A DNA stretch of 64,000 nucleotides from Prostheceraeus crozeri (lineage: Eukaryota > Platyhelminthes > Polycladida > Euryleptidae): NCBI GenBank assembly GCA_907163375.1, contig CAJQUW010001964.1:248001-312000 (forward strand), written 5' to 3'. Of this stretch, positions 22,196 through 35,760 are shown piece by piece. A model generated the notes under the pieces. The model saw only the letters and a list, made by a program, of their open reading frames with translations. It did no database searches and had not been told where the DNA came from. Every line of letters starts with the position of its first letter. Position 1 is the stretch's first letter. The translations under genes were made by a program, and so were the position numbers.

Positions 22196-24185
22196 CTTAC
22201 GCACATGACATGATATAATGCTATATGCTTACTTGACACAAAATATTTGTGGACAAAAGATGTATCGGACATACCTAATGTAATATGCGTACATGGGTCA
22301 TTCCAAGACGATTCACCCAATTTTCGGAACTTTTTGTGTTAGCTAGTCAACAATTTTGCTGATTTTCGGACATATGTTTGCTATGCATTAGAAGCATCAA
22401 ATCTGAAATATTAGCTTCCAATTTCTAATATAGTGGGATCTAGAGCTATTTTTAGAAGTTTGATTTTTTCCAAATTTTGGAAATTCTCAAAATTTGAATT
22501 TTCACGAAGCTGTAACATTTTTTTGTATATTCCATATGCAATCAAACTTTGCATGCAGCATCAACTCGGTATAAAGGAATTCTTGTATGAATTTCAATCG
22601 GTAACTGGCATGTAGAACGGGACTGTCTGGCTCCAAATATGGTGAAAAAAAAGTCCGCGAAAAAACCCAAAAAATTTAAACTTAATTCACAACTTTCTAT
22701 ATTCTTGTCACCTGTAATCAGTATGATGATTGTGTTGCTGTATATCAGTGTGGCAGTGTGGTTCACATTTGTGATCTTTAGCGGTAACCAGAATACAGAA
22801 AGCTACACCAGGCGTTCAAAAAACGTGATTTTTCAAAAAAATGCCGAAAATGGCTGTTTTCAAGCTGGGCTAGCTCTTTTCTGTATGCCAGTTTTGACTC
22901 CAAATGGATACTGAACTCAGAAACATGCTAAATCATATGTGGAAGAAATTTGATCAGATAACCGGTATTTAAAGTGGTATAACTTGACTAACTTTAATTT
23001 TGCAAACTTTTTCAATATATGATGTCAATTCGATGAACTTTTTTGATATTCAGCTTACCACCAAAAAAGCTATCCTCCTCTCCACATATTCAGTATGATG
23101 TCAATATTGCATAAGTAATGTCGAGAAGTAGCATTTATAGCACAATAGTACTTGAAGACGTTAAGTTGGTGTGCAGTAAGAAATTATTCCCTTCGATAGA
23201 TATTATATATGAAACTTTGTTGCAATAGAGCAAAATATTGCCCCTGGAGCTCTTCTGATTTTGATGTTTCTGTAAATCGTTCCCGAAACACAATACAATT
23301 GGCGTGTACTCGTTCCATTGGTGGTATCGACTTTTACTAACTGAGTCGTCTTGTAGCTATAAATAGCAACTCAACGTCAGAATTCCACTATCGAAAAATT
23401 CATGTTTTAAGCATTAGGTGAAAATTGATGTCAGATTACTTTCACTAACTTTGAATTCTTCAAACGATGCGTTTTGATCAGTTGTCACACGAGACTGCTA
23501 GGAGTATTTTTGATTGCATTGGGATAGTCAAGCGTTGCATTAACTGCTGTATATGCAAGCATTTTATGACGACTCCTCAGCGTAGCCTCTAACGAAGAAG
23601 GTGCTGTCGGGGAATCAAGGATGTTGGTGTCTTGCATTGACTTAATAGTTGTTATTCTCTTAAGATGTTCAATGTACTGCGACAGACCTTTGTTGTCAAT
23701 TCTAAGCACTGAATGCTAGCAACATCCATTTTTGATATCACCTATTAATTGAATTATTGCTAGTTTTCATAATTCATTAGGCATGTATTATGTCATCAAG
23801 TTAAATATAATTTGTTACTATGCTGTTTGTTCTTTATTCTTTATATTTTTCCATTGAAAATACGGACTTTTTGACATAATAATCCAAATTATTGAAAATA
23901 TGAGTCACCATTTAACTGATTAGTCATTAATGAATATAGAGTCATTTGAGTAAATGATATTTCATTAATGATAATGCGTGCATTACGAAATGTGATAGCG
24001 CTAGGATTCTCGATATTCGTATCGAATTAAGCTCAATCACAACAACTGATTTATAACACGTAGATCTGCGCAATCAATGCTAGTATTTTTCTTTTCGAAA
24101 GAGCCAAATTCAAAATATGACGGAATATACTTTTTGCCAGTAATTAATTTCAGCTATTATCTGAAGCTATCCATTGTTGCGTGCG
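22196..24185. other. Intergenic, no feature seen
   Basis: AT-rich. An open frame at 22639-22914 (a lysine-rich start, then a hydrophobic stretch IFLSPVISMMIVLLYISVAV) has no recognised relatives and no exon signals; it is judged fortuitous. Confidence 0.4.
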
Positions 24186-24258
24186 ACTTGTTAGACTCGA
24201 ACCTTCGACACCAAGTTATCTAGACCTGTCACTCACCATCTGAGCTACATCCACTTAC
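24186..24258 (-). repeat. tRNA-derived SINE head
   Basis: On the minus strand GTAGCTCAGATGG (A box) and GGTTCGAGTCT (B box) occur at tRNA spacing. The putative acceptor-stem ends do not pair, so it is a SINE or tRNA pseudogene and not a tRNA gene. Confidence 0.55.
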
Positions 24259-25963
24259 ATGATACTCGCATACACATGTCAAATGGCTGGATCAAGTATC
24301 AAGCATCTGTTGTCATAGCCAATGAGTCAATATACCGGGTATATTTCGTCACAATTGTGACTGTCGATGTTAAGATCAGTAGCTCAGAATCGATGGCCGA
24401 CAAAGCATCTGAGGATATACCACAAATGCAATTAACAATGAATAAGATGAGATAAGCAATAAATGAAAAAGGCTGAGCATGTTTATTTATCTCGGACAGT
24501 CAGTCCTTTCCACTGAATGTGTGTTTGTTGAAAATTGATAATTTGCTAAATTGATCTGATGTTGCTGTCTTTATCATAACTACAAGCCTGCTATCTTGTA
24601 TATTACGTTTTATTAACGTTAACTACAATAATGATAAAGAGCATTACTTTAACTCTTGGCATTATTTCCATTTCATTTCACATCAGAATGTTATTGAAGT
24701 AAGAAGCTGATCGACTAACTTCAGCTTTCGTTATCTGTCAGACACTCTCATGTAAGTGTGCATGTCTGATCTCATTCTTAGCAGATTCACGCCAGTACGT
24801 CAGTGGGTTGATGCTTATTTATATGTCGTGATGTTGCAATTCGTATCAATTAATGAGAAGAAATTAGTGTGTTGGTGTTCGGAGATCTTTAACACTTTAT
24901 AGAACTGGTATATACACTAATTACTGTTTGTATTCTGTCAATTGATCATCATTGATGGGAAGTCATTGGAAGCCTTTCTGTCGAATACACATACTAGCTT
25001 GCTGACATGATGATTATAAACGCAAGAATGATGGTGATGAATTCTTACCAAATGTTGATCACAATTATTAAAGGCCTACGTGATAAAAGTCATTGAACTT
25101 AAGGTGATGCGAATGACCATCAGAATGAATTTGCTAAGATGTATGTAATTTCATTAGTAGATCAGTGCTTATTATTGTAGATAACTTATATTGTTTTGCC
25201 GCGTCAATTACAAGCAATTACAAACAAGTGCTACAAAAATTATTACCAGCAGTGAATACTTCATTTTTCTCTGTTTATAAGAAATATCAATCCTTAGTGT
25301 GAAATGATAAATGCGCTTTTTGAAGTCATGAAGTAGTTCTGCCAGTGCAATATTACCAACGCGTACCTGTAACAATTGTTTGATCGTTAATCTGTGTGCT
25401 GTATGAAAACAGTCTGGTCATTTAATGATTTGAGTGGAAAACTTACTGTTGGAATTTTTTCTTCCACAACTTGCGCATTTTCTTGTATTCACTGCAAACT
25501 GCTCATTACCAAGCACATGCGAAGGATGGATGACAAAATGTATTTTGGTATGTTGGTTTTTTAATCATCCAGTCACAGAAGGAGTTGTTTGTGTCACTAC
25601 ATGCCAAACACAAACGAACGTATACGAAAGGAAGTCAATATTCGCATGAAAAACTAAATCTATGTAAATATACGAGAATTTTGCATCAATTGTTAGTTTC
25701 AAATTGTATGTGAATTTGGTTCAATTAGAATGAAATGTTTATATCCATCGGTTTGCAGTGTAATTGTGAATGTGGTGCATGGAAATATTTTGAAACAGAT
25801 AGACTGCACGTCATGTAGTATGCTGTAGTTTGTTACGCAGATTCCCATATTTTGTAGAGTACGGCAAGTTTTAGAATGGATGCCAGATTACTAGACTTTC
25901 AGAAACGCATATTTTTCCAATAGAAAAAACTGTATATTTACTGTATTCCAATACTGTACAGTA
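24259..25963. other. Intergenic, no feature seen
   Basis: AT-rich sequence; no supportable gene or repeat boundary. Confidence 0.4.
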
Positions 25964-26611
25964 GTTCAGCTGTCAGCACAAGTTTCTGCAGGAAATGAGG
26001 CCGAAAATGAGACTTCCACAGAATGTTGTGTACCTTGTGGTTACTGCGAATCTGCGCGTCTATCGAGTTCTTCCTGGTGTCTTTCTTGTCAGACAGGATC
26101 AAGGAAAACACAATGTACTGCATGTACGAGTACATCCAATGGAAAGCAAACTCGATAAAAATGATATTTTTATGTGTTCTTTGATTAAGTGGGAAGTGTT
26201 GGAGTCATTATTTGTAGCATCTTCTAGGTCATACAGTTCATGTATCTTTGTCTATGAAGCTAAATGCGTTTAGATTTAGAAAGCATCTTAATGTTGGCAA
26301 ACATAGCATTTTGATTAAATTTTAGCCACATTTAACCACATTTTCGCAAGCACCACCGATCAGAAGTTATTGTTAGCATGATAATGACCCATACACATTA
26401 CAGAAAATGATCTGAAAACATGAAAACATGAAAACATCAAAAATTATGGCACTAGACTTAGTAACTCTTGCATAATCAGATAAAGCACAGAGAATTAGAA
26501 GCTTTAGTCTGCTTCCCATTGTATTTATTTTAGTTTGAGGAATCGGTACATCATTCTGTGAAAATCACATTTTCGGCATCATTCCTGGCAGATACTGGTA
26601 CTGTGTCGGAC
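25964..26611. mobile_element. Foldback element, older copy
   Basis: Flanked by TA (962-963 and 612-613 of the local lines). The left end GTTCAGCTGTCAGCACAAG and inverted right end (...GTCGGAC) match the ends of the copy at 61587-62309, and the arms share phrases such as TTTCTGCAGG, AATGAGGCCG and TTGTCAGACAGGATCAA. The internal part (TCTATGAAGCTAAA...GTTGGCAAACA) is in opposite orientation to the other copy. Arms have diverged visibly, so it is older. Non-coding; the short open frame within it is fortuitous. Confidence 0.75.
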
Positions 26612-28079
26612 TATTCGTGATCTGAGAGTTTGTTTGAATAAACGTCGTAATAAGTATTTTAGTCATTAGTTTAAGTTTTGACTGTTCTCCAGCAGACAAT
26701 AATCATCAATTCGATGTAATGTGACATAAAGTTTGCGTATGAGCTTCTGTGTTGTTGTTTTATAGTCAAGTGAACTTTTATTATAGCTTAACCTGTCGTT
26801 CTTGCCGACTGACCTCCACATTAACAATTAGTCCTTTCCAGGACTAATAAGTTATGTAAGTAAGCGCATATTTATTTTCATCATAATATATATTTCTTCG
26901 ATCATTATTACACATGAATTACATCGATGAAAGAATTTATACACGCTCGTGCATGTATTCTGCACGATATACAGTTTTTTCATGGCTCAATACATTTTAA
27001 TTAGTGATCCCAGGATTTTAAAGTAATTTGGCAAATTAATGGTTTTTTAATTGGATCACTTGGCTTCTATTGAACCTTAATAAAAGACCACTGACTGACT
27101 TTGATGGAAAGAAGCACGACAACGATAAATATTCTATGAAAGATTTATCAAAAATCACTCTTGGAGATTGATATCGAAGGAAGAAAGATTCAAACGTTCG
27201 GTCTTTCGTAGTGCGTTATATCTTCAAAGTCTGTATTTCTCAGAACAAAGAGGATTTCATGGATGTTCATGAAGAGATAAAATGTCCAAAAATATGTTTG
27301 AAGCATTCGAGCATTTTTCTTGGTCCATGAAAGAGACTATAACTGTCGCTTGCAGCTGTCTTTTGACAAACAAGTTTTATAATCACAATTTTTACAATGT
27401 AGTTTACTTATATTTTTAAAAATCTCTATTTGAGTTGTATTCAGCTTCACTGTGCTATCCCAATGAATTCAAACATGCGCAGAACATTGTCTTAAGACGC
27501 TTTCATGCGATAACTGATCAAGATGCATTGTTTATCAGAGCCATTTCCATCAATTTCCAACAGTTATTCAGTAAATCAATTTATTGAAAGAAAGTGGAAT
27601 TTTAATTTTAATCGACTATTTGTGGCAACAGGATATCCGAGTTGGTTATGTTGTACCGTAAATTTTGGAGCGATTTAATCATAGGGACGTCGAAATCAGA
27701 GGGCTCCCTCGGGTTTTCGAAGCTCAAAATCGCCCAGGTAAATTGAAGCAGGATCCTTCTCAGAGTGTTCAAATAGAAATAAAGAAGAACAATTTTTATT
27801 TTCGCGAATTGAACCCATTTTGCGAAATAAAGCTGTCGCGAAATTTTCCCGGTTTTCAGTACATTTTAGTGAATATTTTCAACCGAAATATTTTTTAGTC
27901 GAAGTCTTTAATTGAAATGAATTATCTGTATTAAAGGTTTCTTCGTTTAAAGTATTCAGGAAAAGCCACTAGATGCAAAATCTTCCAAAATTAATTTGCA
28001 TTAATAAGAGAAGCCTGCATAATGATCAAAATTTTTCTCCACTTGATATTATTCAGAAACCATTTTACTTTATCTATCA
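26612..28079. other. Intergenic, upstream of the ninein-family gene
   Basis: AT-rich with no supportable feature. The open frame at 27665-27898 shows no recognisable domain. Confidence 0.4.
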
Positions 28080-28340
28080 AGAGACGTGCTTGCACAGAAA
28101 GCTAGTCCAGGATGCTAACTACCATGCGGACCATTGCCTTGTCTGTACGCTGGTGATTTGCTTCTCTTCCTCGAGCTACCACGCCACTCAACTGGTATCA
28201 ACGAATGATGTGATGCGCCGCGCCGTTCCTCGCCATATTCTAATAATAGAAGCAACTTCTCCATCGTCACATCTATCATGGTAGAGATTAATTATCCTGG
28301 CCATATCTTCAACGCTGATGCGGCTTCGAGAGGGTTACTA
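28080..28340 (+). promoter_or_regulatory. CpG-rich patch, candidate promoter / untranslated first exon
   Basis: A patch about 260 bp long is clearly richer in G+C and CpG than its surroundings (for example GATGCGCCGCGCCG). It lies 350-600 bp upstream of the exon with the start codon, which opens with a splice acceptor and so needs an upstream exon. A possible donor is ATCATG|GTAGAG near 28280. No TATA box is evident. Position and composition are seen; the function is inferred. Confidence 0.35.
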
Positions 28341-28695
28341 AGGCAAAGTGTAGGCCTACAATTGATTTATAGTTTTGTAATTGTTCTGTGATGTTTCTTG
28401 AGAAACGGCCAAGGTATATTTGAATTTCGTGATGTACTATTGATTGTCTTTACAAATATATGTAAGGAAGAATGGATCCAGCGAGATTTGACAAAATGCG
28501 AAGCTCCTTCAATTATTAGATCATTAAAGGCTTCAAAATATATGTAGTGCAGTAAGAATGTTTGTTGGGTTATCTATTACAAAAGTAAATCTTTACTATA
28601 TTTCTTTTGTGATTATTACTTGAAGTTGAACATTATGGATATTATTCATGATGAATTAATTAAAAGTCTCCTATTGTTGCATTGCAGACACCAGG

Positions 28696-28984
28696 ATGTG
28701 GGACAGCGGGTCCATTGGGGACTCCGGTGGTGAAAATTACGAAGCTCAGCTGTTCTTTATATTCCAATCATGTGATCACACAGCTCGGGGTTTGCTGGAT
28801 CGACATGAATTAAACGTGCTATGTCAAAAACTTCGATGTGACTTGCATGAGACAGAAACTATCGTTCACCTTCTGCTGGGGGATGCAGTAGACGCTGTGG
28901 TCGATTACAACAGCTTTCGTCAAGTTTTTGTCTCTATTTTGGACGAAGCGGTACAGACGCGAGTAATGATGAGCTCTGGAGCTG
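28696..28984 (+). CDS. Ninein-family gene, first coding exon (EF-hand 1)
   Basis: The exon opens after the acceptor ATTGCAG (28687); the start ATG at 28696 has A at -3, and it ends at the donor G|GTAAGT in phase 1. It encodes residues 1-96. YEAQLFFIFQSCD, followed by ARGLLDRHELNVLCQKL, aligns with the human NIN start (YEARLKELFDSFDTTGTGSL...) and holds a degenerate EF-hand loop that has lost most acidic ligands, as in vertebrate relatives. The second half (VVDYNSFRQVFVSIL) matches the family's VHFDQFKEALILIL helix. Slightly longer at its N-terminus than human NIN (MWDSGSIGDSGGE). The upstream untranslated exon is not located with certainty. Confidence 0.87.
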
Positions 28985-30060
28985 GTAAGTATTCCTGAAA
29001 AGTAATGCTTGAACACGATATAACTTTTAGAGACAACTGATTTTAAGGACTGAGATCATCTTCGTGTTAGATATAATCAATTAAGCTATCTTTTAATCAT
29101 GATGTTGTAGATGTGTCAAATTTTAGTATTTTGTAGTGAATAATATACATTGATGTCAATCATTTTGCCTATCCTATCTTGCCAGACCCTAATCGAATTA
29201 AGTTAAACTATGTTTTATGTTTGAATTGCTCACATAGCACTACTAACCCTTTATTGAATTTCTTTCTTTTTTACCTGAAGATGGTCTGTGGATGCTGACC
29301 GAAAAATTTTGTATATTACATCAATTATATAATCGTTTAACATCAAAATATTCCTGATTCTTTCCAACATCATATAAAACAATTTAGTATTTTGATACGC
29401 AATTGAAAGTATTCAAAAGTAGGTTTGATAGTTGAAGCAGACTATGTTTAGCAACTTTTAAGTATATTTTAATGTAGTATAATCGCAGGTCAGTTAATCA
29501 TGCTATTCATACAATTTACTGTGAGTTCTGGAAGTTTCTATCGTCGTCAACTGATAGCCTTTTATTCACAATCAGCTAAAGTATCCACTAAATGAACATA
29601 AAAGTCAGTTTAAATATGCGAACTTGAGTCACCAGTAACTAACATAAATTTGTGGTATCCACTCGTATTTGTCACATGCTTAGGGAACTGCTTGTAAATC
29701 CTTTTAAACGAACACAAAGCTGCAGTCTACGTTACATCCGCGTATGAATTCGTATCAGTGTTCTCAAGTCAAATATTTTTATACCAAAGACTTCATTTCA
29801 CAGCCTGCATAAAACTTTAAAATTGACTTTTGTATTCGCACGCTAGTTTCCATTTCACTAGGCCTTACAACGAACGCGTTGTCCGAAGAAGTCAGGTATA
29901 CACACAGAGATAGATTCATTTGCGTGTGCGTTAGTCAAGAGCGGACATAATCCCATCTCAGCCATTGTATGCAATGGTAGTAAACGCGAAAGATTGACAT
30001 AGATATTCGTATATCTTTGGACAAGCGCGCGCATTGTAGAAGCAGTTCGTATCAGCGAAC
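28985..30060 (+). other. Intron 1, first part
   Basis: Intron sequence up to the hAT insertion. It contains a hammerhead-like motif at 29275-29312 but is otherwise featureless. Confidence 0.6.
29275..29312 (+). ncRNA. Hammerhead-ribozyme-like motif, solo
   Basis: CTGAAGATGGTCTGTGG followed by ATGCTGACCGAAA reads as CUGANGA, a helix II (GGTC with GACC) and GAAA, close to the hammerhead core carried by Penelope-like elements. No Penelope coding sequence adjoins it, so it may mark a solo Penelope end. Helices I and III were not verified. Confidence 0.35.
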
Positions 30061-32285
30061 CAGGGCTGTGGAGCCGGAGCCTTAAGGAGCCGATGGTTTT
30101 GGTCGGAGCCGGAGCCGGAGCCGATTTATCACAAAGGCTCCGGCTCCGGCTCCGATAGTTTGAGCTTTGATATAAATCTAGAATTTTGAAAGTTATTAAT
30201 TGGCATCATAAAAAAATTAAATCATTTGAAATCTAAAGATATGTCTTTTAAGTATACCAATGATCTGTCCTCCACGATATCTTTCTTTGCAGTTGCCGCC
30301 TTCTTTTGTATTATATTTATTATATATTTACACACATGTGTAATATTTTTTTATTGCATATGTTTCGCAAGACTAATTTCCATATTGACAACGTATTCTC
30401 CAAAATCCATTAATTTTAAGACTTGTTATATGCATGCTAACTAGATGATTGTAGATTCCTAGAGACAAGTCGCCAGTCATTTATGTAGACATTTCCAGTT
30501 CAGTCAGCAAAGATAATATAGCTACATTTCTTGCGCAATGTCTTAAATCTAATACGGTTACTATGTAGGCTATCATCTATCGGTCTGGCTACTGGCAGAA
30601 GCTACTGGCATCTGTGACAATGCCAATTTCCTTAGATTGTATTGTAGGCTCTTGTGCAGTCCCCCCACCTACATTTTTCAAAACAATCGATTATTCAATT
30701 TGATCAATTATGATTGGAGGGATAACTCTTCACACTCACACGAATGACCTGACTACAAGTCCTCACATGGCTATAGCAATAAGCGACCCAGCCACTTCTA
30801 GTAGCGCCCTATTATTTTAAAGGTATCTCGTTCACAATGAATTTCCTTTGACTTCAAAATTCAAAGGGTATATTTCAATGCGAAAAACCCGAAGGCAAAT
30901 TACAATGTTGACTTGCTGACGAAGTTTGCGACCATGACATCGCAATTACCCACGTAGATTTTTACAACAGCACGGAATGCTTCACTCAAACCGGTGATGC
31001 TGAAACGGACATCCAATGGTGCTGCATCTTTTGACCAGAGAAAAAATGGGAGGGGGAGGACTGCACAAGACCCGTATCGTGTAATAATATTTCCCCAAAT
31101 GTCATGGACCTGTGGATATCAAGAATTTTCATTATTATTTTTTCCGTCTGTCAACACTTTATGCTGATATCATGCTGACTTATATGTAGACAATAAAAAA
31201 AGACTGAGACGCTCTCAATAAAGGCGCCTTTTGACCTCCCTTTTCTATTGTCTGTGACATTAAACCACACGCGCATTCGAAAGCTAGCAAAGTAGATGGG
31301 ATTTCTGCTCGGTGCTCGCAGTCAAATTTTTATTATGCATAGCACCCTGCAACATACTGTGTGATACTCCGAGTTCAGTTTCAACAGCCTAACCATCATC
31401 AGAGGAATAGTGGTAATGTGTTATACATAAATTGAATATAATAATATACATGAATCATTGATGAATTATTTAGTGCAACTTTACGCCATAATGAAAAATA
31501 CGAAATTAATATAATGTAAGTTAGGCCTTAACTTATTAAGTATGCTGCATAGAATTACAAAACTTGTCCTAAATTAGATGTTTTTAATTTTTTTAAGTAT
31601 AATTTTCAATTGTACATTTCTAGCCTACACTGCAATGAGGCTATCTAAATTACAATTTCTACAGATGATGAGTCGTGGGCTACCCACCGATCATATTATC
31701 ATATTATCCGATACCCTTTCCATGTTCGAGTAGATACAGGCCCTATAAGCTATTTAGAGGCATACGCTATCCAGTTTCATATTCAAGCTTTGTTAAAAAG
31801 CTTATACTACTATTCGGCCCCTGTGACGGCTAATTAGGTATATCATCATCACTCATGTGGTCTTATTTAATGTAGCCTCGTAGTAGACTGGTTGCAGGCT
31901 AGGCCAATTTATATTTAGCCAGTGCGGGAGATCTTTATCTAATTTAACCAATCCTGGCTATAACTTTATTTTATCTTTCAGAGATAGTCAATTCATGCAA
32001 AAATATATGACAAGCATGTTATTTGTCATTATATTAGGCTATTATCATTTTTATTATTAACTTAAGTCGTTGCTTGTTAATGAAAACTAATTTGATGATT
32101 GTAGCAAGCCTCTAAAGGCCACACCGTTATCCAAAAACCCGTTCAACGGATCCAGGATAACCAGCATACATAGAACCTGAATTTGAAGCCGGAGCCGGAG
32201 CCGGAGCCGAGCCGGAGCCTTTCACATCAGTGTCGTGGAGCCGGAGCCGGAGCCGATGAGATAACGCATCGGCTCCACAGCCCTG
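30061..32285. mobile_element. hAT transposon with perfect 8-bp target duplication
   Basis: Ends are CAGGGCTGTGGAGCCGGAGC and its inverse (...CCACAGCCCTG), a typical hAT terminus, flanked on both sides by CAGCGAAC (30053-30060 and 32286-32293). Subterminal GGAGCCG repeats are present in both orientations. No transposase ORF of significant length exists in the 2.2 kb, so it is non-autonomous or gutted. It lies in intron 1 of the ninein-family gene and contains a smaller inverted-repeat element (30651-31069). The exact duplication indicates that the termini have not been rearranged. Confidence 0.95.
30651..31069. mobile_element. Small inverted-repeat element nested in the hAT
   Basis: CTTGTGCAGTCCCCCC at the left and GGGGAGGACTGCACAAG at the right form inverted ends of about 25-30 bp enclosing about 420 bp. 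No coding region. The flanks suggest, but do not prove, a TA target. Confidence 0.6.
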
Positions 32286-32293
32286 CAGCGAAC

Positions 32294-35200
32294 CCACGAA
32301 TCTCAGAAGTCAGATTACAGACAGACCATTCAAGTGAAAAGTACATACCTTTTACTCAATTTTTCTTAGTGATGAATTCGTCAGATGGAAATAACATTCA
32401 TACCGTTTGAATTCTCACTATCTTAATTTACTGACAGTGCAAGTTAAATGTGGTGTTAATCGCCTGGTTCGTCAGAATTCATGCTTGAATTTGCATGTTG
32501 CAATACGTTCAGTGGAAAATTGATCTTCTTGCACCCCGAGACTAGTTCTGACCGTGACCATTGGTATCAAAGAAAGTCATCTCTAGACTGAAACACGGAG
32601 ACAACGCAATTTAGGTCTGTTTATACAATACTCCACCCTCAAGTTGGCCATGGAATCGAATCATACATTCCTTCTCATCGATCCGGAATCAATGAACTGA
32701 AAATTCCCGAGCTTAGTGACCAATGTGCACCAGCGATTCTTCTTGTTGGCAGTATGTTGCGTTCTCTTCGTTTGAAGTCCTAGTAGAAATTCATCTCGGT
32801 TAAATTGAATACTTCGTATAAAGTTCAAGTGATCTGTAATCAAAACTGTGCCAATCGAAAGATAGCGGAAATAGCTGCACACACAGTCACACTGTATTTT
32901 GCAACTGATATAATGGTTATTTAGTAAATACGAGTACAATCTCAGTTTTGAGATAATATTAATTGACAAGGTATCAATCAGAAAAGATTGAATGGTAGGA
33001 ACTTCCTAAGCAATTGATGACAATATCATTATGAGTAATGATATTCAGGTATTGGTATTTTCAATGATACCTGCAAATGTAATTGGAAAATTAGTAATGC
33101 TATTAAGAAGTTTGACCTACACATTAAAGTTATCAATGAGTTTTTTTAATGAAGCTATTTATTGCACATTTGAAGCCTACCATGATTAAATGACATAAAT
33201 TAGCGTGCTACAGTCTGCTTTGATCATCTCACATTCAACTAGCAATGTAATGCTGGATATCATTTACTCCCTTATAAATGTTCACATTGAGTCTGCAGAC
33301 CACCATTGAAACATCGATCGTAAAATAAAAGGCGCTGTACGCCGAAGGCCGTCAAATTTGTGCTAGCTTTCTTCATGTGAGACCAAAAAGATTGTAACTT
33401 CGTGTTAGCTGCTTTAACTTACTTGCGTATGATTGAAATACCGGTACAGATGCAAAACTGGGATGGGAGAAAGTTTTTACTCGCATGCTCTCACAAGTTT
33501 ATTTCCCTCTAAATATCTAGCATTAAATGCAATTTTTTATCAACTCTTAGAAGTCGTTTTGTAAGCGTTTAAAAGTTATTGTTGATGTGAACAGTTGAAT
33601 TGACAATTTGCAGATATAGAATTTCTGAATATTTTTTGGAAGATAAGTCGAACAAATTCCATTAATCGTTAAGTATCAAAAATAAAAGCGATGATAAATT
33701 TTCTAGCGGGTCGCTCATATTCTATTAAACATCAAGGTATCCATTAAAAAAATGACTTGCACAACGCAGTGGTCTCAAAACTATAACATTAAGCATAGAA
33801 TTTAATGTACCTATAAGTTAAAGAGAAGAGCATAAATAGCGCTTACATAGAAATTAAGGAAATCATAACAATAAAAGAAAAAAAGAATCAGAGAAATCTT
33901 TTTAATAGCTTCGGTTGAGCAGAATCTTTCTGACCATTGATGGATTTCATGATAGTATTTTGCATTTGACTTTTTACTTTTCTGCTAGTACGGAAATAGA
34001 CGATCCTGCTCACAGAGATGGATTACTTGCTGCGGACAAGGCAGTTTATCTCTGTGGTCCTGCCTGAATGTTGACATAATAGACATGACGTCGGAATTTT
34101 TAGGATTTACAATCCATTATCAAGTTCGACAAGTTGGACAGCACAAAAAGTCAGCTTTTGGCGACAATCACAGTGTGGTGTATTTTTAGAACCACAACTA
34201 TTAATGTGATGTTTTCACTTTTATTGCGATAAACTACTCAGTTGTCTAGGTTTTTTGTTAGCAGGTGTATCAAATTCTATAACTTGTGTCATAGATTTGT
34301 GACCGATAGGTTGTTGAAAGTCATTTTTAATCGAATATGTGATCTGTTGAAAAATTCAACATCGCTTTTATTTAGTTCAACAAGTAACATCAATAAAGTG
34401 ATCATTAACATTGCAGAGTGCCAATTCACCAAGGCATAGAACAGGAAGAAGGCCTCAAGCTTGAGGAATTTAAGCACAAATACCTTGGAAGCAGCTCTAC
34501 AAAGGATATAATAAATGCACAACAGTCGTTGTATAGTCCTTCAGTTTGTTTAGACATTATAGATATCTTTAGCTGATTTGGGCCATTCGTAGTCGCACTG
34601 ACGAGCCCTTTTAAGATGAAACGCAGCTTCCATGGCTGCCAAGGTACTTTAGTGCTTAATTGTTCAAGTCTGAGGACATCTTTCTTTCCATACCAAAATG
34701 AACTTGAGAATATTACTATCTGCATGTAATGTGTTATTTAATAAGGTCCATTTTGTTTGTTGATTTAGAACAATTGCACAGATACTCTGTTCAAGTACTG
34801 ATAAGTGAGAGCAGTTGTTGTAAATTACGCAAATGATACGTTAGTGAATGTGTTTGTATGGAATTCGTCCATATGTTGAGCAAAAGTAAATGTTTCATAA
34901 TTAGCATATTGGAGATTGAAATACATTTATTAAAGATTGTAATTGAGAAAGTGTGTATTATTGATGAAATATCTTCTATACATGTAGTCTAAATACTCGC
35001 ATGCTGTTCTATAAAATGTGCAAAGTATTCAGAAAATCTTATGTTTTGTGCACCATGCTCCTTCTGTAATGCGGAAGCAACTAAACCATTCACTGTCATT
35101 ATTAATTTATTATTTTTACTCTTCATTATCATCTGTCATTATTATGATTAACCTATAAATATTTCACACAGCAGTAGAGAAACACGGCATTACACACGTG

Positions 35201-35325
35201 ATTGATGATAATTAATTAGGAGTGAAATATCACATTAATATCAATGAATGAATAAAAACATTCTTTACTGGTGTCAAAATAAATTTGAAAAATGAAAAAT
35301 TCATGTAAATCTTTTTTATATTGTA
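32294..35325 (+). other. Intron 1, middle part
   Basis: About 3 kb of AT-rich intron without identified exons, RNA genes or clear repeats. Short open frames at 32661-32969 and 34242-34725 lack motifs and splice context. Confidence 0.5.
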
Positions 35326-35760
35326 TCCGTTCTTGAGAGACAATACAGCGGAACTGGAGTGTGCACAGAAAGATCGTATTTTTGCTTCAGTAATGTGACT
35401 TCTGCTTGACTTTTTTTAATTTTTTCAGTTTTTAACTTCTTTTATATTTTTTCTTCATTATTTTTGTTTTTTTGCTTGACTTTATTATTATTTTCTCATG
35501 ATCTTCCTTATGCGTCTCTTCCGTTTTCATTTAAGTGTTTTTCCATCTCTTCACTGTCGGACATCGTGTCAGCTTGCCTGCTAATTTCAATTAATCCAAT
35601 TTTGTCGATTTCTACGTTATAATTGTACAGATAGCGTGTTGGATTTCTATGATGGGTGTCACATGCTATCGTCCTAACATTGCCAGATCAATTTTGTAAT
35701 GAGATGTGTTTTCAATTCTTGTCACGCTCCAGCTCCGCTGTATTGCCTCTCAAGAACGGA
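35326..35760. mobile_element. MITE, 435 bp, about 38-bp inverted ends
   Basis: Left TCCGTTCTTGAGAGACAATA and onward through CAGCGGAACTGGAG; right end is the inverse with three or so mismatches. The interior is T-rich and non-coding. Located in intron 1. Confidence 0.85.

Noticed and set aside
22639-22914. Putative small membrane protein
   Set aside because: A hydrophobic stretch in AT-rich sequence is expected by chance; there is no splice signals, homologue or promoter context.
24186-24258. tRNA gene on the minus strand
   Set aside because: A and B boxes are present, but the acceptor-stem ends do not pair, so it is a SINE head or tRNA pseudogene.
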